DNA from: Sporobacter sp963677825 | GTDB taxonomy: Bacteria > Bacillota > Clostridia > Oscillospirales > Oscillospiraceae | Direction: 5' to 3' | NCBI GenBank assembly: GCA_963677825.2 | Contig: CAXXEF010000001.1 | Location: 62,001 to 126,000 of the forward strand | Length of the DNA stretch: 64,000 bases | Part shown: positions 49,505-57,914 of the stretch, piece by piece | Layout: each line of letters begins with the position of its first letter | Numbering within the stretch: position 1 is the stretch's first letter | Translations under genes and position numbers: made by a program | Notes under the pieces: generated by a model | What the model was told of the DNA's origin: nothing | Databases searched by the model: none | What the model saw: the letters and a program-made list of their open reading frames with translations, nothing else

Positions 49505-50524
49505 ATGGCGGAGAAAACTATGAGTGTTGACAGGCTCGAGCACGTCATTAGCGTATTCGGCTCTTTTGACGAGAACCTGCGCCTCATAGAAGACGAGCTG
49601 AACGTGGCCATCACGGACAGAAACTCTGAACTGAGCATCACAGGCGAAGCCGAGGATATCCAGCTGGCCGAACGGTCGATCAACGGTCTGTTGTCCCTGG
49701 CGGCAAAGGGCGAGAGTATCGATGCGCGCAACGTGCGTTACGTCATCGGTCTTGTGCGCACCGGCCACGATGACAAAATCGGTGAGCTTGCACGCGATGT
49801 CATCTGCGTCACGGCGCGCGGCAAGCCTGTTAAAGCGAAAACACTTGGACAGAAGACCTACGTTGAGGCGATCACGAAGAAAACGATCACGCTCGGCATC
49901 GGGCCGGCCGGCACGGGCAAAACGTATCTTGCCGTCGCCGCGGCCGTCGCGGCGTTCCGCGACAAGGCCGTTAACCGGATCATCCTGACACGACCGGCCG
50001 TCGAGGCCGGGGAGCGGCTCGGATTTCTGCCGGGCGACCTGCAAAGCAAGGTCGATCCGTATCTGCGCCCCCTATACGACGCGTTGTTCGAGATGCTTGG
50101 GCCGGAGACCTACAACAAATACCTCGAGCGCGGCAATATCGAGGTCGCGCCGCTGGCGTATATGCGCGGACGCACGCTGGACGATTCGTTTATCATCCTC
50201 GACGAGGCGCAGAATACGTCGCGCGAGCAGATGAAAATGTTTTTGACGCGGCTGGGCTTCGGCTCCAAGATCGTCATCACTGGCGACATTACGCAAATCG
50301 ATTTGCCGCGCGATAAAACGAGCGGGCTGAAAGAAGCCATGCGCGTGCTCGATGGGGTCGACGGTGTGTCGATCTGCCGTTTGACAGGCGCGGATGTCGT
50401 CCGTCACGAGCTGGTGCAGAAAATCATTGCCGCGTATGAACGATATGAAGAAAATAAACCGCAGCTGACGCAAGGGCCGCGCACGGCACAGCGCAGCAGG
50501 AGAAAACCCGGTGAAAAAACATAA
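49505..50524 (+). CDS. phoH: PhoH-family ATPase
   Basis: A 339-residue protein. An N-terminal KH-like part (LIEDELNVAITDRN) precedes the P-loop ATPase: Walker A IGPAGTGKTYLA near 133, RPAVEAGERLGFLPGD near 165, and Walker B FIILDEAQN near 225. PhoH is widely conserved and thought to act on RNA with YbeY, which follows with a 14-base overlap. The ATG at 49505 lies 10 bases after GGAG; a second ATG at 49520 has GGAG at 6 bases and could be the true start. The ending is basic (RSRRKPGEK). Confidence 0.93.
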   Translation: MAEKTMSVDRLEHVISVFGSFDENLRLIEDELNVAITDRNSELSITGEAEDIQLAERSINGLLSLAAKGESIDARNVRYVIGLVRTGHDDKIGELARDVICVTARGKPVKAKTLGQKTYVEAITKKTITLGIGPAGTGKTYLAVAAAVAAFRDKAVNRIILTRPAVEAGERLGFLPGDLQSKVDPYLRPLYDALFEMLGPETYNKYLERGNIEVAPLAYMRGRTLDDSFIILDEAQNTSREQMKMFLTRLGFGSKIVITGDITQIDLPRDKTSGLKEAMRVLDGVDGVSICRLTGADVVRHELVQKIIAAYERYEENKPQLTQGPRTAQRSRRKPGEKT

Positions 50525-51005
50525 GATAGAGATCCGCAGCGATGTGATCGCCGCCGGCAAAATACTTGATATGGCGCTTGTGCGCCGGAGCGTCCGGACG
50601 GCGCTGGACTGCGAGGGCGTGGACAGGCCGTGCTCGGTGAGCGTGCGCATCACGCGCGACGAGGGCATCCGTGAAATCAATCGTGCGTTCCGGCAGATCG
50701 ATCGGCCGACCGACGTGCTGTCGTTTCCGTTGCAAAGCCTCACGCCCGGGCGTTTTGAGCCCGACATGAGCGGTCTTGACCGCGATACGGGCCTGCTGCC
50801 GCTGGGTGACATTATCTTATCGCTCGACCGCGTCATGGCGCAGGCGCGCGAATACGGACACAGCGCCGGTACGGAGGCGGTGTACCTCATCGTTCACTCT
50901 GTTTTGCATCTGTTAGGCTATGACCACACAGATGAAGGGGCGGACAAAGCGCTGATGCGCTCGCGCGAGGAGTCGATTTTATACTGCGTGGGGATTCGGC
51001 GATGA
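50511..51005 (+). CDS. ybeY: Endoribonuclease YbeY
   Basis: A 164-residue metal-dependent endoribonuclease acting in 16S rRNA maturation and ribosome quality control. The zinc motif H-x3-H-x5-H is in VHSVLHLLGYDH near 125-136. NRAFRQIDRPTDVLSFP near 65 and LGDIILS near 99 are conserved. It starts at a GTG overlapping phoH. In Bacillus pgpH lies between phoH and ybeY; it is absent here. Confidence 0.95.
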   Translation: MKKHKIEIRSDVIAAGKILDMALVRRSVRTALDCEGVDRPCSVSVRITRDEGIREINRAFRQIDRPTDVLSFPLQSLTPGRFEPDMSGLDRDTGLLPLGDIILSLDRVMAQAREYGHSAGTEAVYLIVHSVLHLLGYDHTDEGADKALMRSREESILYCVGIRR

Positions 51006-51493
51006 AAAAGAGCTTTTTATTTGCGTTCAAGGGCTTCATGGCGTGCTACCGCACGGAGCGCAATTTCCGCATTCATATTGCCGTTGCGTTTTACGCACTT
51101 GTCGGCGCGGCAATAGTTGGCTTTAGTGAAATTGAGTGGATTCTCGTTTTGCTGTGTGTCGGCGCCGTGACGGGCGCGGAGATTTTTAATACGGCGATCG
51201 AAAAGCTGTGCGATGCGCTGCATCCCAACCGCAGCCGCGTCATCGGTCTTGTTAAAGATATGACGGCCGGTGCCGTCCTCATGTTTTCCGTGGCCAGCGC
51301 CATCATCGGCGCGATCCTTTTTTTCAGACCCGCACAGCTGGCGGCGGCGCTCGCGTTTATCACAACACGTCCTGTGTGGACGGTTTTAATCGCCGTGACG
51401 ATACTACCGGCGCTATGGCTCATTTTTAGGAGATATTCAAATGACAACAAAAACAACCATGATCACGATAGCGGGGCGTCCGAATGTCGGTAA
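51002..51493 (+). CDS. dgkA: Undecaprenol / diacylglycerol kinase
   Basis: A 163-residue membrane kinase. FKGFMACYRTERNFRIH at the start, EIFNTAIEKLCD near 61 (catalytic Glu) and KDMTAGAVLM near 85 are DgkA motifs. In Gram-positives it phosphorylates undecaprenol to recycle the wall lipid carrier. A fourth hydrophobic segment (about 120-140) and a polar tail follow. The tail is encoded in 53 bases shared with era, an unusually long overlap. It overlaps ybeY by 4 bases. Confidence 0.93.
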   Translation: MKKSFLFAFKGFMACYRTERNFRIHIAVAFYALVGAAIVGFSEIEWILVLLCVGAVTGAEIFNTAIEKLCDALHPNRSRVIGLVKDMTAGAVLMFSVASAIIGAILFFRPAQLAAALAFITTRPVWTVLIAVTILPALWLIFRRYSNDNKNNHDHDSGASECR

Positions 51494-52328
51494 ATCAACG
51501 CTCGTAAACACCCTGACCGGCGAAAAGGTCGCCATCGTCTCGCCCAAACCGCAGACGACGCGTACGCGCATTTTTGCCGTCTTGACACGCGGCGACACAC
51601 AGATCGTTTTACTCGACACACCGGGCTTTCACAAAGCACAATCACGCCTCGGCGACTATATGGTCAGCGTCGTGCGCGAAAGCGTCGCCGACGTGGACGC
51701 CGTCGCGCTCGTTGTCGAGCCGTCGGAGCGCATCGGTACACAGGAGAAGCTGCTCATCGAGCAGATTGCGCAAAATAAGATACCGGCGATTCTGGTCATC
51801 AACAAGATCGATACAATCAAAAAAGAACAGCTGTTGAAAATCATCGAACTGTACGCCGAGGCGTACGCGTTCGACGCGATTGTGCCGATATCGGCGAAAA
51901 ACGGCGACGGCATTGACGACCTATTGTCGGAGATGGGCAAATTCGCCATCGACGGTCCGCAGCTGTTCCCGGACGGTATGGTGACCGATCAGCCCGAAAA
52001 GCAGATCGTGGCCGAAATCGTCCGCGAGAAGCTGCTGATGAGCCTTGAGCGCGAAGTGCCCCACGGCACAGCCGTCGAGGTGACGAAGTTCTCTGAGCGA
52101 GACGACGGCATCATCGATCTCGACGTTACAATCTACTGCGAAAAAAAGAGCCACAAGGGCATGATTATCGGTAAAAACGGCCAGATGCTCAAGAAAATCG
52201 GGCAGCTTGCGCGCGAGGATATTGAGCGCTTCATGGGTACGAAGGTTTTTATGCAGACTTGGGTCAAGGTCAAGGAGAACTGGCGCGACAGCCAGACGAT
52301 GATGCGCAATTTCGGGTATACACAGTAA
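51441..52328 (+). CDS. era: GTPase Era
   Basis: A 295-residue GTPase. G1 GRPNVGKST near 13, switch region KPQTTRTRI near 36, G3 LDTPGFH near 57 and G4 NKIDT near 121 are in place. A C-terminal KH domain has GMIIGKNGQMLKKIG near 240. Era binds 16S rRNA near the anti-Shine-Dalgarno and helps 30S maturation. TAGGAG precedes the ATG, which lies inside the dgkA coding region (53-base overlap). Bacillus has cdd between dgkA and era; it is missing here. Confidence 0.97.
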   Translation: MTTKTTMITIAGRPNVGKSTLVNTLTGEKVAIVSPKPQTTRTRIFAVLTRGDTQIVLLDTPGFHKAQSRLGDYMVSVVRESVADVDAVALVVEPSERIGTQEKLLIEQIAQNKIPAILVINKIDTIKKEQLLKIIELYAEAYAFDAIVPISAKNGDGIDDLLSEMGKFAIDGPQLFPDGMVTDQPEKQIVAEIVREKLLMSLEREVPHGTAVEVTKFSERDDGIIDLDVTIYCEKKSHKGMIIGKNGQMLKKIGQLAREDIERFMGTKVFMQTWVKVKENWRDSQTMMRNFGYTQ

Positions 52329-52406
52329 AACCTTGGGCGCCGATAGTGCACGCCGAATTCGTATAAAAAACGCTTCCGAAAGGGTATCCTCGTGAATAGG
52401 ATAATA

Positions 52407-52427
52407 CTGCGGAGCCTGACTCCGCAG
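52407..52427 (+). other. Hairpin in the era-yqzL gap
   Basis: CTGCGGAG and CTCCGCAG form an 8-bp perfect stem around CCTGA. A TATCCT/AGGATA stem lies just upstream. No T-run follows, so it is not a classical terminator. The 203-base gap 52329-52531 otherwise shows no gene. It may be an RNA leader or processing site for yqzL-recO. Confidence 0.5.
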
Positions 52428-52531
52428 CAAAGCAAAACAGCAAGCCGACGCTCAAAAAATGTCGAAAAGCAGAAATTACCGCTGATAATACGCTTGAGCC
52501 GGACTGACACTAACACTACGGAGGGATGCAC

Positions 52532-52672
52532 ATGTCTTCGGATCGTTTTTGGGAGCTGTTTGCACAAACAGGCGACATTGCCTACTATATCCTCTACAGG
52601 AAACGCGCGTCCGGCGCAGGCGCACGTGAAAAAAACGAGCGCCGATCAGCCGATACAACGGCTCTTCGGTGA
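52532..52672 (+). CDS. yqzL: YqzL-family small protein
   Basis: A 46-residue protein: MSSDRFWELFAQTGDIAYY then ILYRK and a basic tail. The F-W-x-L-F-x-x-T-G-x-I-x-x-Y pattern is that of YqzL, a small protein encoded between era and recO in Firmicutes, exactly its place here. CGGAGGGATGCAC precedes the ATG at good spacing. The tail beyond about residue 25 is longer and more polar than usual. Its function is unknown. Confidence 0.88.
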   Translation: MSSDRFWELFAQTGDIAYYILYRKRASGAGAREKNERRSADTTALR

Positions 52673-52744
52673 CGATACTGCGGGTCTGCCGTCTGTTTTC
52701 AGCGGCAGGCCCGACCAACGAGGGAAACGGCAGGATTAAACGAG

Positions 52745-53491
52745 ATGTACATAAATACAAAAGGGCTCGTCCTGCGCTCGGTGACGTATAAGGATTCCAG
52801 CCGCATATTGACCGTGCTCACGTCAACCGACGGGAAGGTGACCGTCTCGGCGCGCGGCGCGATGCGGCGCGGCAGCAAGCTGGCCGCCGCCGTCCAGCCG
52901 CTGGCGTTTTCTGACATGACGCTCTATCACAGCCGCGACCGTTGGACGCTGACAGAAGCGCAGACGATCGAGCTGTTCGGCGGCTTGAGTGAGGACGTCG
53001 CGCTTTTCGCACTCGGCGGCTACGTCGCGGAGCTCTTGGAGGCCGTGTCGGACGAGGACAGCCCGAATCCGGATGTCTTGTCACTGGGGCTCAATACACT
53101 CTACGCGCTCGCGTCCGGTAAAAAAGACCCGGCGCTCGTCAAAGCTGCGTTTGAGCTGCGCTTGATGAGTCTTGCCGGCTACGAGCCGGCCGCTTTCGCG
53201 TGCGAGCACTGCGGGAAAACGGACATGCCCGACCCGATGCTCGACCTCGTCGGCGGCGCGGTCTGCTGCCGGTCGTGCGCCATCGGCGACGGCGAGACGA
53301 CGCTGCCGCTGTGCCCGACGTCGCTGGACGCGCTGCGCCATGTCCTGTCCGCCGATCCGAAGCGGATTTTTTCGTTCTCGCTCCCGTACGAGCAGCTCGC
53401 GCGCCTCGGCAAAGCTGCCGAGCGCTTCGTCGCCGCGCAGCTCGACCGGGGTTTTAAGACACTGGATTACTATAAACAGATGAAGATCTGA
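52745..53491 (+). CDS. recO: DNA repair protein RecO
   Basis: A 248-residue RecO. The N-terminal OB fold (MYINTKGLVLRSVTYKDSS, SARGAMR) is followed by a helical domain and a four-Cys zinc motif (CEHCG near 154, CCRSC near 174). It loads RecA onto SSB-coated gaps with RecR. It follows yqzL in the conserved order. A short AT-rich gap and an AT-rich foreign-looking gene separate it from mutS2. Confidence 0.95.
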   Translation: MYINTKGLVLRSVTYKDSSRILTVLTSTDGKVTVSARGAMRRGSKLAAAVQPLAFSDMTLYHSRDRWTLTEAQTIELFGGLSEDVALFALGGYVAELLEAVSDEDSPNPDVLSLGLNTLYALASGKKDPALVKAAFELRLMSLAGYEPAAFACEHCGKTDMPDPMLDLVGGAVCCRSCAIGDGETTLPLCPTSLDALRHVLSADPKRIFSFSLPYEQLARLGKAAERFVAAQLDRGFKTLDYYKQMKI

Positions 53492-53586
53492 ACCGACAAC
53501 GTCTTTACTTTGTACCGACGCTGCAAATACAACTTTTATTTATTCACTCAATAAATCAGATCATTTGAATGCAAAAGGTGAATTAA

Positions 53587-54027
53587 ATGATATTCACATT
53601 AGGAAAATACACACTTGATATTGATGTCGAAAAAAATAAAGCCTTTTATCGCAATTATACATATGAGTGCAATTGCGATGCTTGTATGAATTATAAGATG
53701 TCGGTAAAGGAAACATTTCCCGATGTGGCAGAACTATTTAACAAGTTCGGATTAGATATCAGTAAACCAGGAGAAGTATATGATCTGGATTCTAAGAGTA
53801 ACATTTTGCTTTACGGAGGCTGGTATCATATTAGCGGAAAAATCATAAAGAGTGATTTAACAAAATCCTCCGACGAAGACATGTACCAGCTTACAGATAA
53901 TTTTAATATTAGTTTCAGTACGCACTGCACCTTGCTGAAAGAGGATTTCCCGAAACCATGTTTCGAGATGTATATTGACACAAATATACCATGGAGACTG
54001 GATAAGGATAATGTTTATGAGAAGTAA
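53587..54027 (+). CDS. AT-rich hypothetical protein with CxCxxC motif
   Basis: A 146-residue protein not assigned to a known function. The early YECNCDACMNYK has a CxCxxC set that could bind metal. LLYGGWYHISGKI in the middle and DTNIPWRLD at the end are distinctive, and similar proteins occur as scattered hypotheticals in Firmicutes. Base composition is AT-rich compared with recO and mutS2 on either side, so it looks acquired. AAAAGGTGAATTAA precedes the ATG. It interrupts a core-gene cluster without disturbing either neighbour. Confidence 0.7.
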   Translation: MIFTLGKYTLDIDVEKNKAFYRNYTYECNCDACMNYKMSVKETFPDVAELFNKFGLDISKPGEVYDLDSKSNILLYGGWYHISGKIIKSDLTKSSDEDMYQLTDNFNISFSTHCTLLKEDFPKPCFEMYIDTNIPWRLDKDNVYEK

Positions 54028-54050
54028 CCTACCACCACAGAGGACAAACC

Positions 54051-56429
54051 ATGACACTATACGAAAAATCGCTTAAAACGCTGGAGCTGCCATCGGTGCT
54101 CGCGATGCTCGCGGACGAAGCCGTCAGCGATGCGGCAAAAGATGCGGCGTCGGCGCTCTCGCCGTCGGGCGACCGGCACGTCGTCCGCGACCGGCTCGAG
54201 GAGACGACGGCCGCCAAGACGATGATGATCATCAAGGGCAGCCCCGGCTTTTCCGGTATCCGCGACGTGCGCAGCTCGATCCGGCGCGCCGACAGGGGAG
54301 GCATGCTCAATACATCGGAACTTTTGGACATCGCGTCACTGCTGCGTACGACGCAAAACGTCTACGCTTACGCGTCCGGTGACAGGGCGGAGCGTTCGGC
54401 GATCGACCATCTGTTTTACGGGCTCGTACCGAATAAGTTTCTCGAAAATAAGATCAGCTCGTGTATTCCCGGCGTTGATGAGATCGCCGACTCGGCAAGC
54501 CCCGAGCTCAGCGACATTCGCCGCCATATGCGTCTGGCCGGCGATAAGATCCGGCAGGCGCTCAACAAGGTTATCACGTCGCCGACGTATTCCAAAGCCT
54601 TGCAGGAGCCGATCATCACTGTTAAAAACGACCGCTATGTCGTTCCGGTCAAAGCCGAGCAGAAAAGTGCCGTGCCCGGTCTTGTGCACGATGTTTCCGC
54701 CTCCGGGTCGACGCTGTTCATCGAGCCGATGGCGGTTGTCCAGCTCAACAATTCGCTCCGCGAGCTGATGGCCAAGGAGAAAAAAGAAATCGAGCGCATC
54801 CTGATGGAGCTGTCGGCCGACGCGGCCGCGCACGCGGAGGATATCATCACCGATTACGAGGTGCTCACCGCGCTCGATCTCATCTTTGCCAAGGCGAAGC
54901 TGTCGTTCAAGCTCGACGCGTCCGAGCCGGCGCTTTCCGAGGACGATCGGCTCGTTTTCCGCCACGCGCGCCATCCGCTGCTTGATAAAAACACAGCGAT
55001 ACCGATCGACGTACGGCTCGGCGGCGGCTTTGATACGCTCGTCATCACCGGCCCGAACACAGGCGGCAAGACTGTTACGCTCAAGACGCTTGGCCTTTTG
55101 TCGGCGATGACATTCTGCGGCCTGCACATTCCCGTCGACGACGGCAGCGCCGTGCCCGTCTACACGAAAATTCTTGCCGACATCGGAGACGAACAGTCGA
55201 TCGAGCAGTCGCTGTCGACGTTCTCGTCGCATATGACGAACATTGTCGGCATTCTCGGCGAAGCCGACGGCGGCGCGCTTTTACTGTTTGACGAACTCGG
55301 CGCGGGCACAGACCCCGTCGAGGGCGCAGCACTGGCGATTTCAATTATTGAACACGCGCGCGTACGGGGCGCACGCGTCGCCGCGACGACGCATTATTCC
55401 GAGCTGAAGGTTTTTGCCCTCACGGAGGATGGCGTCATGAATGCGTCGTGCGAGTTCGACGTGGAGACGCTGCGCCCGACATATCGGCTGTTACTGGGCA
55501 TCCCGGGCAAATCCAACGCGTTTGCAATTTCGCAGCGGCTGGGGTTGCCGGACAGCGTTATCGACGATGCGCGGAAACGCGTGAACGCGGAAAGTGCGTC
55601 GTTCGAGCAGGTGCTCGAGACGCTTGAAAAAGCGCGGCACGAGGCCGAGACGGAGCAGGCGGAAGCGAAGAAGCTGCTGGAGGGCGCACGTGAAAAGGCG
55701 CGTAAGGCCGAAACGTTCCGCGAGCAGGCGCAGCGCGAGCGTGAAAACGCGGCGCGTGCAGCCCGACGTGACGCGAACCGTATCCTAGCCGACGCGCGAC
55801 GTGCTGCCGAAGAAGTGATGGACGAGCTCAAGCTGATGCGCGCCGAGGCGTCTAAGAAGGACGGCTGGCAGCAGACAAACGAGGCCAAGTCGGATCTGTT
55901 TCGGCGGCTCAATGAAGCCGAGGACAAGCTCGGCGCACCGGAAACGTCCGACGCCCCGACGCCGAAGTCGTCTCGTCAGCCTGTTGCGGGCGATACGGTA
56001 CGGCTTATAGGGCTCGGGACAACGGCAGACGTCGTCTCTGTTGCTGCGGACGGCATGCTGAGCCTGCAGGCCGGCGCGCTGAAAATCACCGCGCGGCCCA
56101 ACGAGGTTACCGTTGTGGAGGGTGAGACGAAGAAAACCGTGCAGAAGTACATGACCAAGCAGGCGCCGGCGTTCAAAGCGATCGCCGCCAAGCCGGAGAT
56201 CGATTTGCGCGGCATGATGACCGATGAGGCGATCCCCATGCTCGAGCGCTTCATCGACGACGCGACGCTAGGCAAGCTGACAACCGTCACCATCATCCAC
56301 GGTAAGGGGACGGGCGCGCTGCGTCAGGCTGTCCAACAAGCGCTCCGGCGCGATGGGCGCGTCAAGTCGTTTCGGCTCGGGCGCTTCGGCGAAGGAGAGG
56401 ACGGCGTAACGATCGCCGAAATGAAATAA
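54051..56429 (+). CDS. mutS2: MutS2 (ATPase and Smr endonuclease)
   Basis: A 792-residue MutS2 of usual length. The helical core (about 1-300) precedes the ABC-type ATPase with Walker A ITGPNTGGKTVTLK near 332 and Walker B LLLFDELGAGTDP near 410. A long coiled coil (about 515-625) follows, then a KOW-like linker and the C-terminal Smr domain with DLRGMMTDEA near 720 and HGKGTGALR near 752. In Bacillus MutS2 limits recombination and rescues collided ribosomes. It starts at the ATG 23 bases after the inserted gene and has no terminator directly upstream. Confidence 0.97.
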   Translation: MTLYEKSLKTLELPSVLAMLADEAVSDAAKDAASALSPSGDRHVVRDRLEETTAAKTMMIIKGSPGFSGIRDVRSSIRRADRGGMLNTSELLDIASLLRTTQNVYAYASGDRAERSAIDHLFYGLVPNKFLENKISSCIPGVDEIADSASPELSDIRRHMRLAGDKIRQALNKVITSPTYSKALQEPIITVKNDRYVVPVKAEQKSAVPGLVHDVSASGSTLFIEPMAVVQLNNSLRELMAKEKKEIERILMELSADAAAHAEDIITDYEVLTALDLIFAKAKLSFKLDASEPALSEDDRLVFRHARHPLLDKNTAIPIDVRLGGGFDTLVITGPNTGGKTVTLKTLGLLSAMTFCGLHIPVDDGSAVPVYTKILADIGDEQSIEQSLSTFSSHMTNIVGILGEADGGALLLFDELGAGTDPVEGAALAISIIEHARVRGARVAATTHYSELKVFALTEDGVMNASCEFDVETLRPTYRLLLGIPGKSNAFAISQRLGLPDSVIDDARKRVNAESASFEQVLETLEKARHEAETEQAEAKKLLEGAREKARKAETFREQAQRERENAARAARRDANRILADARRAAEEVMDELKLMRAEASKKDGWQQTNEAKSDLFRRLNEAEDKLGAPETSDAPTPKSSRQPVAGDTVRLIGLGTTADVVSVAADGMLSLQAGALKITARPNEVTVVEGETKKTVQKYMTKQAPAFKAIAAKPEIDLRGMMTDEAIPMLERFIDDATLGKLTTVTIIHGKGTGALRQAVQQALRRDGRVKSFRLGRFGEGEDGVTIAEMK

Positions 56430-56483
56430 CACCCGCTGAAAGGCGCACTTTTGTAAAATGTTAAGATTTTATGAAAAATCGGC

Positions 56484-56512
56484 TTGACGGTACGGTGCCG
56501 TTTTGGTAAAGT
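56484..56512 (+). promoter_or_regulatory. HPr gene promoter
   Basis: TTGACG (56484-56489) and TAAAGT (56507-56512) are 17 bases apart. A further AT-rich TATATA follows at 56515. The leader to the ATG is about 65 bases. Confidence 0.5.
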
Positions 56513-56584
56513 AGTATATATAAAGGGCTTTGAAAAGTAGCAGAGTTAATAAATCCCTGCTGTACTTAATAAGGAGGTACAACG

Positions 56585-56848
56585 ATGTACATCAAAAAGG
56601 CAACAATCATGAATCAGGTCGGTCTTCACGCTCGGCCGGCAACCTTCTTAATACAGAAAGCCAACGAGTTCCGCAGCAGCATCTGGATTGAAAAGGACGA
56701 CCGTCGTGTCAACGCAAAAAGCTTGCTGGGTGTTTTATCGCTCGGCGTAGCCAAGGGCGCGACGATCAGCATCATTGCAGACGGCGCTGACGAAGTTCAG
56801 GCCGTTGATACACTGTGTCAGCTGATCGACTCCGATTTTGCTGAGTAA
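56585..56848 (+). CDS. ptsH: HPr-family phosphocarrier protein
   Basis: An 87-residue protein. QVGLHARPAT has the phosphorylatable His15, and NAKSLLGVLSLG has Ser46, the HPr-kinase site. His15 is present, so it is HPr rather than the regulatory-only Crh. HPr passes phosphate from enzyme I to PTS permeases and, when Ser-phosphorylated, acts in CcpA control. AAGGAGG precedes the ATG. It is monocistronic with its own promoter and terminator. ptsI is not adjacent. Confidence 0.93.
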   Translation: MYIKKATIMNQVGLHARPATFLIQKANEFRSSIWIEKDDRRVNAKSLLGVLSLGVAKGATISIIADGADEVQAVDTLCQLIDSDFAE

Positions 56849-56864
56849 CACATGATATGATGTC

Positions 56865-56891
56865 AAAAGCCCGTCTTAAGACGGGCTTTTG
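56865..56891 (+). terminator. Terminator after the HPr gene
   Basis: AAAAGCCCGTC and GACGGGCTTTT form an 11-bp stem around TTAA, followed by G and TT. Confidence 0.9.
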
Positions 56892-56943
56892 TTAATGATA
56901 CGCCGAGTTTCGCGTAACAGTACCGACAGAATCTGGAGCGGCC

Positions 56944-57735
56944 ATGAATAACGTTATTCTTGCTTTCGCGCTGACTTTGGTCGCCGGTCTATCGACCGGC
57001 ATTGGCAGTACGATTGCGTTTTTCGCTAAAAAGACAAATACGCGGTTTTTAGCCGTCAGCCTTGGATTTTCGGCCGGCGTAATGATTTACGTGTCGCTCG
57101 TTGAGATCTTCTTTAAGGCCAGAAGCAGCCTGTCCGCCGTAATGGGCGACAAGACGGGTCTGCTTGTCACGATCGCCGCGTTTTTCGGCGGGATGCTGCT
57201 CATCGCGCTCATCGACCGGCTCATCCCGAAAGACTCGAATCCGCATGAGGTCCAGTCGATTGCACCGGCGGAGCTCCGGCAGCAGAAGCTGATGCGCACA
57301 GGCCTTTTTACGGCGCTGGCGATCGGCATCCATAACTTCCCAGAAGGTCTGGCGACGTTTGTATCGGCGCTGCAGGAACCGAGCGTGGCGATTCCGATCG
57401 TCGTGGCAATCAGCATCCACAACATCCCGGAGGGTATTGCGGTGTCGGTCCCGGTCTATTACGCGACGGGGAGCAAGCGCAAGGCGTTTATGTACTCGTT
57501 TTTATCGGGGCTGTCTGAGCCGATCGGCGCGCTGATCGGGTATCTGATCCTGCTGCCGATCATGAGCGAGGTCGTCTACGGCATCCTATTCGCAGGCGTA
57601 GCGGGGATCATGGTGTTCATCTCGCTCGACGAGCTCTTGCCTGCCGCGCACGAATATGGCGAGCACCATCTGTCGATCTACGGGCTCGTTGCGGGCATGG
57701 CGCTGATGGCGATCAGCTTGTGGCTGTTTGTGTAA
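56944..57735 (+). CDS. zupT: ZIP-family zinc transporter ZupT
   Basis: A 263-residue metal transporter with eight membrane helices. IHNFPEGLATF near 137 and IHNIPEGIAVSVP near 160 are the metal-binding helix IV and V motifs, with DELLPAAHEYGEHH near 230. It imports zinc and perhaps iron or manganese. The ATG at 56944 follows GGAGCGGCC. A short AT-rich gap and a terminator at 57822-57845 follow. Confidence 0.95.
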   Translation: MNNVILAFALTLVAGLSTGIGSTIAFFAKKTNTRFLAVSLGFSAGVMIYVSLVEIFFKARSSLSAVMGDKTGLLVTIAAFFGGMLLIALIDRLIPKDSNPHEVQSIAPAELRQQKLMRTGLFTALAIGIHNFPEGLATFVSALQEPSVAIPIVVAISIHNIPEGIAVSVPVYYATGSKRKAFMYSFLSGLSEPIGALIGYLILLPIMSEVVYGILFAGVAGIMVFISLDELLPAAHEYGEHHLSIYGLVAGMALMAISLWLFV

Positions 57736-57821
57736 TTGAGTATAAATATAAAAATAACCATGCTTAATATAATACGCTTATAGAAATTTCTAACGATATT
57801 AACGAAACATGCTGAAAGCCC

Positions 57822-57852
57822 AAACCCCCACACCTGTGGGGGTTTATTTTTT
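57822..57852 (+). terminator. Terminator after zupT
   Basis: AAACCCCCACA and TGTGGGGGTTT form an 11-bp stem around CC, followed by ATTTTTTG. Confidence 0.9.
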
Positions 57853-57914
57853 GCACCCCGTGTGTCATAATGTTAGGACACTGAAATTTTACGGCGGAGG
57901 CGAGGTGAGAGGCC

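Noticed and set aside
52350..52470. Possible known riboswitch (c-di-GMP-I or TPP type) in the era-yqzL gap
   Set aside because: Some short motifs look suggestive, but the conserved cores of these riboswitches are not present in the right order.
54336..55232. A 298-codon open frame antisense to mutS2
   Set aside because: It is covered entirely by the conserved MutS2 core and shows only Arg-rich, low-information sequence.
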